This document shows, in pieces, positions 8,306-17,411 of a stretch of DNA of 64,000 bases. This DNA is from Caprella mutica. Taxonomy: Eukaryota > Arthropoda > Malacostraca > Amphipoda > Caprellidae. The position numbers and the translations under genes are program-made. The stretch's first letter is position 1. The number at the start of each line of letters is the position of its first letter. The stretch lies in assembly GCA_947561585.1 (NCBI GenBank), contig CANNZV010002560.1:29219-93218 (forward strand), in the 5' to 3' direction. The notes under the pieces are model-generated. The model searched no databases. It was not told the origin of the DNA and saw nothing but the letters and a program-made list of their open reading frames with translations.

Positions 8306-11300
8306 ATGGGAGTCCTTGGGCGTATGGCTGGATTTAAAAAAATTGGTATTTTACTGCTGATTGTTTTCTTGGGTTTTGCCCATGTTTCGGTATCAGTTCA
8401 GGCGGCTGATAAAGTGACGACTTATCAGGACAGCAATGGCTGGAAGCTGAAAGTTAATGGTAAAGATTTCTATGTTAAGGGCGTTGTTTGGGGTTATACC
8501 CCCAGGAATGAGAACTTTACTTATAACCTATGGAGCAAGCCTGATGCTTTCGTCCAAAAAGTTCTGGATCATGATTTTGGACTGATGCAGAAAGCGGGTG
8601 TGAATGCGATCCGTTCTTTTGCCACTATTCCACCTAAGTGGGTCACCTACGTCTATCGTAAGTATGGGATTATGAGTGCGATTAACCCATTGATGGGACG
8701 TTACGGTGTCAGTGTTAATGGTACCTGGAATCCAAATACTGATTATTCTGATCCGGCAACACGTAAAGTGCTGAAGGATGAAGTGCTGAAAGCGGTGCGC
8801 ACTTATAAAGATGTACCCGGCGTATTGATGTTTGCTTTAAGTAATGAGGCCAATTATGGCCTGTCATGGAAAAGTTTTGAGATTGAGAACTTACCTGAGG
8901 GTGAGAGAGACGTTAAGAAAGCCCGCTACCTATATAGTTTATTTGCTGAGATTATTGACGAAGGCAAGAAGATTGCCCGGCATCATCCTTTCACCATTGT
9001 TAATGGTGATATTCAATACATTCACCTGATCGCTGAGTACGGTAAGAACTGGGATTTGTTGGGTACTAATTCCTACCGTGGTATTAGCTTCACTGGCTTA
9101 TGGAAAGACGTAAAAGCTAAATACAACAAGCCAGTACTGATCTTTGAATTCGGTAGTGATGCGTTTAATGCAAAAGAATTCCGGGAAGACGAAGTCTCAC
9201 AGGCGAAGTTCCTCAAAGGCCAATGGCAGGAAATGTATAACAAGAGCTATGGCAAAAGTGAAGAAGGTAATTCACTCGGTGGTTTTGTGTTTCAGTGGCG
9301 TGATGGATGGTGGAAGTTCAAGCAAACTGAAAATCTGGATAAACATGATCGCAATGCGTCTTGGTCTAACGGTGGCTATTCCTTCGATTTTGAACATCCC
9401 AAGAACAATATGAACGAGGAATGGTTTGGTATTGCTCGTCTGGGGAAGGTTAATGCTGAAGGTATTAATCCGGCACATCCGAGAATGGCCTACGATGTAT
9501 TGACTGATGTATGGCGTATTGATCTTTATAACACGCCAAAAGCTGTAGCAAATAAGGCGATCAATAGTATCGATATGGCGGCTCACCGGGCTAAGAGTCA
9601 AAAGCGCTTGCCAGAATACCTGAAGCAGGAAAGTAAAATATTTCGTATGTCTGGTGGCAGTGTCAAAGTTGATGCCTTGAGTAAAAAGCTGGGTGAGGGC
9701 AGTTCAGAGTTTGAGCATGGCCAAAGGGCTTTCCTGGATTTTTTCTATCAACCAACGCGCAACATTGAAGTTGATTTTACCTTGAATGCAATTGCTAACG
9801 CTGCTGATAGCGATTTTGAATTCAGGTATGGCGATCGGGCGAATCCTGATGATGGTTCGGATATTAGTTTGTCTGACCGAATTGAGGTTTATGATTTTGA
9901 GGCATCTTACCGGGGTGATTATTTTGATCTGCTAGGCTTCTATCATGTGCCACGTTATCACTGGGGCGATAAAGGTGATTTCTTTGGCCTATTGCGTGAA
10001 ACCACTGATATGGATACGCAGGATATATGGAATTCTAAGGCACCTTCCGGTGTGGAGTTTGCCGGGAAGAAGTCGCTGGATGGCCTGACTGTTGTTGCCG
10101 GGCCTGAGATCTACTGGGGGGCTAACCCAAAGGCTATTGTAAAGTATCAGTTTGGCCCGGATAAGCGCTATACCTTTATCCACTCTGAGGATTTCAATCG
10201 TCGTAGTGGTGGTGGCAGCGATAAAAAGCCAACGGGAAGACTAAGTCGTCAAACAACTTTACAGGCTAAGTTCGAACCGAAGTCGGGTGTTAACGTTGAA
10301 GTAGGTGGGATAATTTCCGGTACTCCTGAAGTTGATCGAAAGTTCGATCGGCTGGTTAATGGCAATGTTGTTGAGGATAGAATCGATTTTGAAGACACCC
10401 TTGGTTTAAAGGCGAAAATTTCATTTGATGCATTTGCTGGTGGTCGGGCGTACCTTGCGGCTAATTTCGCTGGTTTGGTTGCTGATGGTGGAGATCCGTT
10501 TCGAGACTTTGGTACTCAGTTACCCTATGCAGGGCAGGGAAATAAAAGAGAAGTTGAAGCGGGCCTGAGAATTAGCAAAGGCAATTATACTTTTTACCCA
10601 AGGCTGCTCTATCGCGATAACCTGGTCGATGCGAATCCTTTAATTAATCCATCGATCAGCGGTACGGTGCTCACGCCGGGTATTGAACCGCGAAATCTGG
10701 ATCTTGATCCCTTTGCAGTGCTGGGTAATCGTGCAGCACGTTCTGCTGAGTTGTATGTCACTTACGACCCGACACCCGGCACTTTTTTCTATGCCTGGGA
10801 TAACGATGCCCGTGAGGATGCTAAATTTGCTTATAACGTTGGGGTAACAGCCACACAGTATAAAACGATGACTGACTCTCATCTGTTCTTCTATGAAGAG
10901 GGCGGTGTCAATGCAGCTTTTGGTGAGGGACTGGTTGCTGAAGATGTTTGGCTGCTAAACAGTAAAATGGTTTTCAATTTGTCACCGGGTGTTAAAGCCA
11001 TTGCAAAACTTCAGGCCGGTAGACAACAACCTGCAGGCAAGCCGGATGCATCGACAGAGTTTTATGGTTTGGAAGGAAAGTTTATTCTCAATGACCGGAA
11101 TATTATTACAGCCAAATTCAAAAAAGATGGCTGGGGGCCTTACGACTTCCAGCGAGAGTTTAATCTTAAGTACCCTGAGCAAGTTGAATTGGCTTACACC
11201 CGACTGCTTGATAAAGGTCAGAGTGAAGGTAAATCCAGTAAGGTGGGCATGAAATTGCTGTATCGAACTCTGGATGAGAGTTCACCGGGCGATGAGTTTT

Positions 11301-11380
11301 ATCAAAATGGTACCGATGATGCAGACGGTATAAACGAGGATATGTTGGAAGCTCAGGTCTTTTATGAGTATAGGTTTTAA
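8306..11380 (+). CDS. Exported clan GH-A glycosidase fused to a predicted outer-membrane beta-barrel
   Basis: A 1024-residue protein; the ATG at 8306 is preferred because GAGG lies six bases upstream and a signal peptide follows (KKIGILLLIVFLGF, cleaved near QAA). Residues ~25-420 form a TIM-barrel glycosidase with acid/base Glu181 in ALSNEANYG and probable nucleophile Glu281 in VLIFEFGSDA, the clan GH-A layout of GH2/GH5-like enzymes. From about residue 470 to the end there is no recognisable enzyme; the sequence shows alternating polar/apolar strands with many aromatic residues and ends in YEYRF, a C-terminal Phe typical of outer-membrane beta-barrels recognised by the BAM complex. The likely arrangement is a glucan-trimming enzyme tethered to a pore. 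It has its own operator-bearing promoter and is followed within 25 bases by a lipoprotein gene. The exact GH family is not assigned. Confidence 0.72.
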   Translation: MGVLGRMAGFKKIGILLLIVFLGFAHVSVSVQAADKVTTYQDSNGWKLKVNGKDFYVKGVVWGYTPRNENFTYNLWSKPDAFVQKVLDHDFGLMQKAGVNAIRSFATIPPKWVTYVYRKYGIMSAINPLMGRYGVSVNGTWNPNTDYSDPATRKVLKDEVLKAVRTYKDVPGVLMFALSNEANYGLSWKSFEIENLPEGERDVKKARYLYSLFAEIIDEGKKIARHHPFTIVNGDIQYIHLIAEYGKNWDLLGTNSYRGISFTGLWKDVKAKYNKPVLIFEFGSDAFNAKEFREDEVSQAKFLKGQWQEMYNKSYGKSEEGNSLGGFVFQWRDGWWKFKQTENLDKHDRNASWSNGGYSFDFEHPKNNMNEEWFGIARLGKVNAEGINPAHPRMAYDVLTDVWRIDLYNTPKAVANKAINSIDMAAHRAKSQKRLPEYLKQESKIFRMSGGSVKVDALSKKLGEGSSEFEHGQRAFLDFFYQPTRNIEVDFTLNAIANAADSDFEFRYGDRANPDDGSDISLSDRIEVYDFEASYRGDYFDLLGFYHVPRYHWGDKGDFFGLLRETTDMDTQDIWNSKAPSGVEFAGKKSLDGLTVVAGPEIYWGANPKAIVKYQFGPDKRYTFIHSEDFNRRSGGGSDKKPTGRLSRQTTLQAKFEPKSGVNVEVGGIISGTPEVDRKFDRLVNGNVVEDRIDFEDTLGLKAKISFDAFAGGRAYLAANFAGLVADGGDPFRDFGTQLPYAGQGNKREVEAGLRISKGNYTFYPRLLYRDNLVDANPLINPSISGTVLTPGIEPRNLDLDPFAVLGNRAARSAELYVTYDPTPGTFFYAWDNDAREDAKFAYNVGVTATQYKTMTDSHLFFYEEGGVNAAFGEGLVAEDVWLLNSKMVFNLSPGVKAIAKLQAGRQQPAGKPDASTEFYGLEGKFILNDRNIITAKFKKDGWGPYDFQREFNLKYPEQVELAYTRLLDKGQSEGKSSKVGMKLLYRTLDESSPGDEFYQNGTDDADGINEDMLEAQVFYEYRF

Positions 11381-11404
11381 TCGTTGCTTGAGTGTCAGGA
11401 GAAA

Positions 11405-12070
11405 ATGGGTATGAATAATGTAATGAACGAAGTATCTCAGGCATCGCTATGGGTAAAGTTTAGGACTGTCTTAGTGGCTTCTGTACTGTTGTCAGTGGTC
11501 GCTTGTTCTGATGGTGATGAGGTGGGTGATGGTCGTATCCTGAATAATATGGTGCTTCCTTTGGATAATGAGATTACGTTGCAATGTGCCGATGTCGGCC
11601 TGGTGGATGAGTTTTGTATCCTTGATGATCCTGCTAACCCTTATGCAAGGGCTGCCATTAATGACGAGACTAAATTTGAGTTGGCCACAAAGTCTCCATC
11701 GCCTAAGTCGGATTTTTACTTGTGGGGTACTGCGCAGGCACGTAATCCACGTGGAGAGAATCAATATTATACGGCACGAGCCTTGCATAATATCTATACG
11801 CGAGGCACCAGTAATAGTGAAGTGCGTACTCAAGCTAAAAGAGCTTACAGGTCTGTGCTGGATAACTACTTTGGCTCGGTGACCTACTTTAAAATAGGTG
11901 AGTTATTAGTACCGCAACCCCTAAAAGACTTGGTGGGAAAGCTTATCTATACCCCTGCTAATGATCGGCTTACTCAGCTATTTGATAGCCAGGAGGATGC
12001 TCTGGCTCATTTAAATCAGTGGGGATACCTCTACGACGTGAATACGGGGTTTGTTACCAGAATGCAATAA
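11405..12070 (+). CDS. Small predicted lipoprotein of the glucan locus
   Basis: A 221-residue protein of unrecognised family. The ATG at 11405 follows a good AGGAGAAA site; a second ATG two codons on is possible. The N-terminus has a hydrophobic segment ending LSVVACSDGD, a lipobox. The mature part contains a Cys pair (LQCADVG and EFCILDD) and a block rich in Tyr/Arg and Gln with the sequence YYTARALHNIYTRG, resembling a helical or TPR-like layout, but no known motif. It sits 24 bases after the glycosidase-barrel gene and is probably co-transcribed, so it may be a partner of that protein at the outer membrane. Function is unknown. Confidence 0.7.
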   Translation: MGMNNVMNEVSQASLWVKFRTVLVASVLLSVVACSDGDEVGDGRILNNMVLPLDNEITLQCADVGLVDEFCILDDPANPYARAAINDETKFELATKSPSPKSDFYLWGTAQARNPRGENQYYTARALHNIYTRGTSNSEVRTQAKRAYRSVLDNYFGSVTYFKIGELLVPQPLKDLVGKLIYTPANDRLTQLFDSQEDALAHLNQWGYLYDVNTGFVTRMQ

Positions 12071-12160
12071 GTGGCATGGCAAAATTTTTCAGCCATACAA
12101 TCCAATTGTGTTAGAGGATGTAGACGTAAAAATAGTTGATAACTTTTGCATGCGGGCTTA
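12068..12160 (+). repeat. Dispersed inverted-terminus element, copy B (93 bp)
   Basis: Starts TAAGTGGCATGGCAAAA, where the TAA is the stop codon of the lipoprotein gene, and ends TTTTGCATGCGGGCTTA. It shares GGATGTAGACGTAAAAATA with copy A and TGATAACTTTTG with copy C. Confidence 0.78.
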
Positions 12161-12199
12161 AACAGCATGCCAAGTGTTTAAATACCCGGGCTGTTTTTT
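12161..12199 (+). terminator. Possible terminator after the lipoprotein gene
   Basis: AACAGC (12161-12166) pairs with GCTGTT (12190-12195) and a six-T run follows. The loop is long (23 bases) with an inner CC/GG pairing option, so confidence is moderate. Confidence 0.45.
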
Positions 12200-12323
12200 C
12201 GAATTGCATAAGTCTTATCGTTTCTGTGTAACTGCTGTCGTTACATTACTTTAATTTTTATTCCGCTGGTTAGGGCGCTTATCTCTAGGCGCTCTGTTTT
12301 TTCAATTTTCTGTGATTCCATAC

Positions 12324-15300
12324 ATGAATACTATGCTAAATAACGCTGTGAGTGGTCGGTTCGTAACTTTTGCCGGAGAGCGGTTCTATAAAATTGCCAA
12401 TGTTGATCAGATGCCGACATTCTTTATCAGTGTTGTGTCTAATAGTGATCATTGGATGTTTGCTGCATCTAATGGTGGCATAACGGCAGGGCGTGTGTCG
12501 GCGGAAACCGCGTTATTTCCGTATATACCCGTTGATAAGGTGTACGAAAGTACAGCTCATACCGGTTGTAAAACAGTGTTGCGTGTGAAGTGTGAGAATG
12601 AGGTGTGCTATTGGGAGCCATTCAATGAAGCGCACAATGGCAGGTATAATATCCAGCGCCACCTGTATAAGAATGTATTGGGTAATAAGCTGTGTTTTGA
12701 AGAAATAAATACTGATTTACAGTTGGTGTTTCGCTATACATGGATGAGTAGCGATAGTTATGGCTTTGTGCGTGAATCCCAGTTAGAGAATTTGTCCCAA
12801 CAAGTAACATCAATTGAGTTGGTTGATGGGTTGTTAAATGTCATGCCTGCTGGTGTGCCCCGGGCCATTCAAAGCGATTCCAGTAACCTTTCCGATGCTT
12901 ATAAATGGACAGGTGTAGACCAGGATAGTGGTTTGGCTTGTTTTACCTTGTATTCCGGGATTACTGATAAGCCGGAGCCCTATGAATTACTGTGTGCTAA
13001 TACTGTCTTTTGTTTGGGCCTGGAGAAAGCAGGTGTCTTGTTATCTGCCCAGCAGCTGGCGCGTTTTCGTGTAGGGCAATCTGTACAGAGCGAGCCTTAT
13101 ACGCGTGGTATTCGTGGTGCTTATCTGGTTAATGCCTGCTTTTCGCTGGAGCCACATGCTACTTCTGCCTGGAAGCTAATCGCTAATATTGAACAAAGCC
13201 AGGCGGATGTCGTTCGTTTGCAGCAGCAGTTGCAGGCTAAAGAAACATTGCTGCGTGCGGTGGAAAAATCGGTTGCAGCAGGGTCGGATGAGCTGATGCA
13301 GATTATGGCTGGGATGGATGGGCTGCAGTTGACCGGCGAAGAAGCAGTTAGTGTTCATCACTATGCCAATGTTTTATTCAATGGTATGCGTGGTGGGGTA
13401 TTTGATCAGCAGTACGAGATAAACACTCATGACTTTTGTAAAACCGTAAAGCACTTTAATCAATCTGCTTTTGATGCTAATGAAGCGCTGTTGACTGGTT
13501 TGCCAGTCAAAATAGGTTTCCAGGCACTATTAGCTTTAGTTAAGCAGCAGGATGATACTCAGCTGGAGCGCCTGTGTTACGAATATTTGCCGTTAACCTT
13601 TGGGCGTCGTCATGGCGATCCGAGTCGGCCATGGAATCAGTTTGCGATTAAGTTGAAAGATAAAGACGGTAATCGTCAATTGTCTTATCAGGGTAACTGG
13701 CGTGATATTTTTCAAAACTGGGAGGCGCTGCTGTTTAGCTACCCAACGTTTATTGAGAACAGTATCGCTAAATTTGTTAATGCCAGTACGATTGATGGTT
13801 ATAACCCCTACCGAATTACTAAAGAAGGCATTGATTGGGAAACGGAAGAGCCGGATGATCCATGGAGTTCTATTGGTTACTGGGGTGATCACCAGATAAC
13901 TTATTTGCTCAGGCTTCTTGAGTTATCTAATGCGTTTCATCCGGAGCAACTAAAGAGCTTGTTATCGAATCCGGTATTTTGTTATGCGAATGTACCTTAT
14001 CGAATTAAGCCTTTTGAGGCTCTGTTGGATAATCCAAAAGACACTATTGTTTACGATTTTGGTTTGGCGGAAGAGATTGAACAACGTGTTGAGCGAATTG
14101 GTGCAGACGGTAAGTTGCTGCTGACTGGTGATGAGCAGGTCTATCAGGTGGGTTTGTTGGAAAAATTGCTGATCCCGCTATTGAGTAAGTTGAGTAACTT
14201 GGTTCCTGGTGGTGGTATTTGGTTGAATACGCAGCGACCTGAATGGAATGATGCCAATAATGCGTTGGTAGGGCAGGGCTTGTCGATGGTCACGCTGTAT
14301 TATCTGCGGCGTTATATCTGCTTCCTGCAAAATTTGCTGCAGGGTGTTGTGGAACAAATGCAGTTTTCTGATGAAGTCAGTCGCTGGCTTGTTCAAACGG
14401 AAGCCGTTCTGCAGGAAAATCGCAACCTGTTTGTCGCGGGCGATATGGATGATAAGCAACGTTTTGTGATCCTTGAACAGTTGGGTCAGGCAGCGTCAGA
14501 TTATCGGTTAGCCGTTTATGAACAGGGTGGATTTAGCGGGCAGGTTCGGCAGGAGATGGATGTTGTTCATGGGCTGTTGGCTAATGCTTTGTTAGCGGTT
14601 GACCATAGTATTGGGCTCAATCAGCGTGCGGATGGCTTATACCATGCTTATAGTTTACTTAATTTAAAGCCGGATAGTATTGGTGTGGATTATTTGTATC
14701 CGATGCTGGAAGGGCAGGTATCCGCTTTGAGTTCCGGAGCGTTAACGCCACAACAAGCAGTTGATGTATTTGCTGCCCTGTTCGCGACTGATTTGTATCG
14801 AGAAGACCAGAAGACTTTTATGCTCTACCCGGACCGGGAAGTGCCAGGCTTTTTGGAAAGAAATATTGTTCCGGCGGAACAGGTCGAAAGTAGTCCGCTG
14901 TTAGTGAAAATGCTGGATGCTGGTGATGAGCGTATTTTACTGCGTGATGTAGCGGGAGCTTACCGTTTTAATGCTGAGATTATAAATATTGCTGCGTTGG
15001 ATGAACGTTTGAATGCCATATTGCCGGAATATTCCAGTGATACAGAAGCTGAGCGTATGTTTTTCCATGATTTGCATGAAGTTGTCTTTAATCACAAGGC
15101 TTTTACCGGGCGTTCTGGCGGCATGTTTGGTTTTGAAGGTTTGGGTAGTATCTACTGGCACATGGTGTCGAAGCTATTGTTAGTAGCACAGGAAATGTTT
15201 TTTGCAGCACTCGGGCAGGGTGCTGAGGCTAATGCCTCTCGGGAGCTTGGGTATTATTATTATTTGATCAGGGAAGGCATTGGATTTAATAAAACACCGG

Positions 15301-15773
15301 ATGAGTACGGTGCATTTCCTACTGACCCTTATTCGCACACGCCGGGGCACGCGGGTGCTCAGCAACCAGGGATGACGGGCCAGGTTAAGGAAGAAGTACT
15401 TACTCGTTTTGGCGAGTTAGGTGTTCGGGTTAGTCGCGGCCAACTTAGTTTTGAGCCAGCTTTGTTACGGGCTTGTGAATTTGTAGTTGAAGGAAAGCCT
15501 TTTCGTTATCTTGATGTAGCGGATAGTTGGCAGGAATTGACGGTTCCGGCTCATGGCTTGGCATTTACCTGGTGTCAGGTGCCGATTATTTATGTGCTGG
15601 GGGAGAATAAAAGTTTAGAAATTCTGTCAGCTGATGGACAGCAGCAGGTGCTACCTGAGCCTGTATTATCGCCTGAGCTTAGTGCAGAAATTTTTGAGCG
15701 CAGCGGGAAAATAAAACAGATTACACTGACGCTTCAGCGGCAGGCATTGTTTGTTGACCCACTTTCAGGTTAG
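12324..15773 (+). CDS. Beta-1,3-glucan/oligoglucan phosphorylase-like protein (GH149/GH161 type)
   Basis: A 1149-residue cytoplasmic protein from the ATG at 12324 (GTG at 12312 is an alternative; neither has a clear ribosome-binding site). Size and layout match the very large inverting phosphorylases of GH149/GH161, related to GH94: an N-terminal beta-rich domain, a helical linker with a coiled coil near residues 290-325, and an (alpha/alpha)6 barrel. A phosphorylase-like EWNDANNAL places the probable catalytic Asp at 643, comparable to ADWND in GH94. These enzymes convert beta-1,3-gluco-oligosaccharides and phosphate to alpha-glucose-1-phosphate. No signal peptide is seen, which fits cytoplasmic phosphorolysis. 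It is placed between the glucanases and the Entner-Doudoroff genes. Membership of GH149 versus GH161 cannot be settled by eye. Confidence 0.7.
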   Translation: MNTMLNNAVSGRFVTFAGERFYKIANVDQMPTFFISVVSNSDHWMFAASNGGITAGRVSAETALFPYIPVDKVYESTAHTGCKTVLRVKCENEVCYWEPFNEAHNGRYNIQRHLYKNVLGNKLCFEEINTDLQLVFRYTWMSSDSYGFVRESQLENLSQQVTSIELVDGLLNVMPAGVPRAIQSDSSNLSDAYKWTGVDQDSGLACFTLYSGITDKPEPYELLCANTVFCLGLEKAGVLLSAQQLARFRVGQSVQSEPYTRGIRGAYLVNACFSLEPHATSAWKLIANIEQSQADVVRLQQQLQAKETLLRAVEKSVAAGSDELMQIMAGMDGLQLTGEEAVSVHHYANVLFNGMRGGVFDQQYEINTHDFCKTVKHFNQSAFDANEALLTGLPVKIGFQALLALVKQQDDTQLERLCYEYLPLTFGRRHGDPSRPWNQFAIKLKDKDGNRQLSYQGNWRDIFQNWEALLFSYPTFIENSIAKFVNASTIDGYNPYRITKEGIDWETEEPDDPWSSIGYWGDHQITYLLRLLELSNAFHPEQLKSLLSNPVFCYANVPYRIKPFEALLDNPKDTIVYDFGLAEEIEQRVERIGADGKLLLTGDEQVYQVGLLEKLLIPLLSKLSNLVPGGGIWLNTQRPEWNDANNALVGQGLSMVTLYYLRRYICFLQNLLQGVVEQMQFSDEVSRWLVQTEAVLQENRNLFVAGDMDDKQRFVILEQLGQAASDYRLAVYEQGGFSGQVRQEMDVVHGLLANALLAVDHSIGLNQRADGLYHAYSLLNLKPDSIGVDYLYPMLEGQVSALSSGALTPQQAVDVFAALFATDLYREDQKTFMLYPDREVPGFLERNIVPAEQVESSPLLVKMLDAGDERILLRDVAGAYRFNAEIINIAALDERLNAILPEYSSDTEAERMFFHDLHEVVFNHKAFTGRSGGMFGFEGLGSIYWHMVSKLLLVAQEMFFAALGQGAEANASRELGYYYYLIREGIGFNKTPDEYGAFPTDPYSHTPGHAGAQQPGMTGQVKEEVLTRFGELGVRVSRGQLSFEPALLRACEFVVEGKPFRYLDVADSWQELTVPAHGLAFTWCQVPIIYVLGENKSLEILSADGQQQVLPEPVLSPELSAEIFERSGKIKQITLTLQRQALFVDPLSG

Positions 15774-15806
15774 GTGTTTGCGTCAGGGGGGCTAGATATT
15801 TTGTTC

Positions 15807-15823
15807 TTGTAGTTAAATTACAA
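15807..15823. promoter_or_regulatory. HexR box 1 upstream of zwf
   Basis: TTGTAGTTAAATTACAA matches the palindromic HexR consensus of gammaproteobacteria (TGTAATnAAATTACA type), the KDPG-responsive repressor site of glucose catabolism genes. Confidence 0.8.
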
Positions 15824-15848
15824 AAATAAATTAATTTTAATAATTCTA

Positions 15849-15863
15849 TGTAGTAATATTACA
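15849..15863. promoter_or_regulatory. HexR box 2 upstream of zwf
   Basis: TGTAGTAATATTACA, a second near-palindromic HexR-type site; its centre is about 41 bp (four helical turns) from that of box 1. Confidence 0.78.
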
Positions 15864-15866
15864 TTG

Positions 15867-15885
15867 CATCTGCTCAATGCAGATG
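15867..15885. promoter_or_regulatory. Perfect inverted repeat between HexR box 2 and zwf
   Basis: CATCTGC and GCAGATG are a perfect 7-bp inverted repeat around TCAAT. It could be another operator or a hairpin in the zwf leader. Confidence 0.4.
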
Positions 15886-15932
15886 AAGTATTATGCAGCG
15901 TTAATTATTAAAGTACATTTCAAGAGAAGATT

Positions 15933-17411
15933 ATGACAAGTGTAGTCATTCCCGTAGAGGAATTTGATCTGGTGATATTTGGTGGCACCGGTGATTTGTC
16001 GATGCGTAAATTGTTACCTGGTTTATTCCGGCGCGATGCTGATGGCCAAATTCCGGAGCATTCACGCATCATCGGTTTGGCACGCACTGTGCAGGATACG
16101 GAGACTTTCAGAGCAGATGCCCGTGCTGCATTGCATGAGCATCTCTCGGAATGGGAGTTGGATGAGGCTGTTTTTGAACGTTTTTTAGCGCGTTTGGAAT
16201 ATCGCTTTAATGACGTTACTAATAACGAGTCCTGGGGGGATCTGATTGATTTATTAGATCAGCAGCCAGAACATATCAGGGTTTATTACCTGGCGGTTGG
16301 CCCATCATTGTTTGGGGTGATTGCGCGTGGTTTGGCGAGTGTCGGCTTGAATGGTGGTAATGCGCGTCTGGTCGTAGAAAAACCGTTGGGCCATGATCTT
16401 GGCAGTGCACAGGCTTTGAATGCTGAAATTGCTTCTGTATTTAGTGAAGATCGGGTGTACCGAATCGACCATTACCTGGGGAAGGAAACGGTTCAGAACC
16501 TGATGGCGCTGCGTTTCGCCAATGCGTTGTTTGAGCCAATTTGGAATGCCAATTGTATTGACCATGTTCAGATCACAGCGGCAGAATCGCTTGGAGTGGG
16601 TAGTCGTGGTAGCTACTACGACCGTGCCGGTGCTATGCGCGATATGGTACAGAATCACCTGATGCAGTTGCTTTGTCTTATTGCGATGGAGCCACCTTAT
16701 ACCTTTGAAGCTGATGCGGTACGTGACGAAAAATTAAAGGTGCTGCGTGCTTTGCGGCCAATTACCGGACATGAAGTACTGGATAAGACGGTACGTGCGC
16801 AGTATCGGGGTGATGATGATGGCTCACCATCGTATCTGGAAGAGGCGGGTAATCCTGATAGCACGACTGATTCTTATGTTGCGATTAAGGCAGAAATTGA
16901 TAATTGGCGTTGGGCCGGCGTCCCGTTTTACCTACGAACAGGGAAGAAGCTACGCGCCCGATTTACCGAAATTGCTATTGTATTTAAGAAGCCAGCGCAC
17001 TCTGTATTCGGTGATATTACCGCGACACCGGTAATGCCCAATGTGTTGAGTATTCGTTTACAGCCTGATGAGGGTCTGCAATTACAGATCATGACTAAAG
17101 ATCCGGGGCCAGGTGGTTTCCGTATGCATGATACGCAGTTGGATATGCAGTTTGCAGAAGGGCGCAGTGAAAGCTGGAGGATGCCGGATGCTTATGAGCG
17201 TTTGGTTATGGATGTGGTACGTGGTAATCAGACCCTGTTCATGCGTGGTGATGAAGTTGAGGCGGCCTGGAGTTGGATTGATCCGATTATTGCAGCCTGG
17301 GATGCCATTGGCCAAAAACCGGAGTCCTATGAGTCAGGAAGTCGCGGCCCGATAACGGCTATGGAAATGTTGGCCAAAGATGGTCGGCGCTGGCGGGAGA
17401 TTGAAAAATGA
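15933..17411 (+). CDS. zwf: Glucose-6-phosphate 1-dehydrogenase
   Basis: A 492-residue protein of the usual family length. It oxidises glucose-6-phosphate to 6-phosphogluconolactone with NAD(P)+ in the cytoplasm, feeding the Entner-Doudoroff and pentose phosphate routes. The nucleotide-binding GGTGDLSMRKLLPGLF lies near the N-terminus and the substrate-binding signature RIDHYLGKETVQN near residues 176-188. The ATG at 15933 follows AAGAGAAGA. It is the first gene of the zwf-pgl-edd-eda-glk run, under two HexR-type boxes; its stop overlaps the pgl start by four bases. Confidence 0.96.
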   Translation: MTSVVIPVEEFDLVIFGGTGDLSMRKLLPGLFRRDADGQIPEHSRIIGLARTVQDTETFRADARAALHEHLSEWELDEAVFERFLARLEYRFNDVTNNESWGDLIDLLDQQPEHIRVYYLAVGPSLFGVIARGLASVGLNGGNARLVVEKPLGHDLGSAQALNAEIASVFSEDRVYRIDHYLGKETVQNLMALRFANALFEPIWNANCIDHVQITAAESLGVGSRGSYYDRAGAMRDMVQNHLMQLLCLIAMEPPYTFEADAVRDEKLKVLRALRPITGHEVLDKTVRAQYRGDDDGSPSYLEEAGNPDSTTDSYVAIKAEIDNWRWAGVPFYLRTGKKLRARFTEIAIVFKKPAHSVFGDITATPVMPNVLSIRLQPDEGLQLQIMTKDPGPGGFRMHDTQLDMQFAEGRSESWRMPDAYERLVMDVVRGNQTLFMRGDEVEAAWSWIDPIIAAWDAIGQKPESYESGSRGPITAMEMLAKDGRRWREIEK

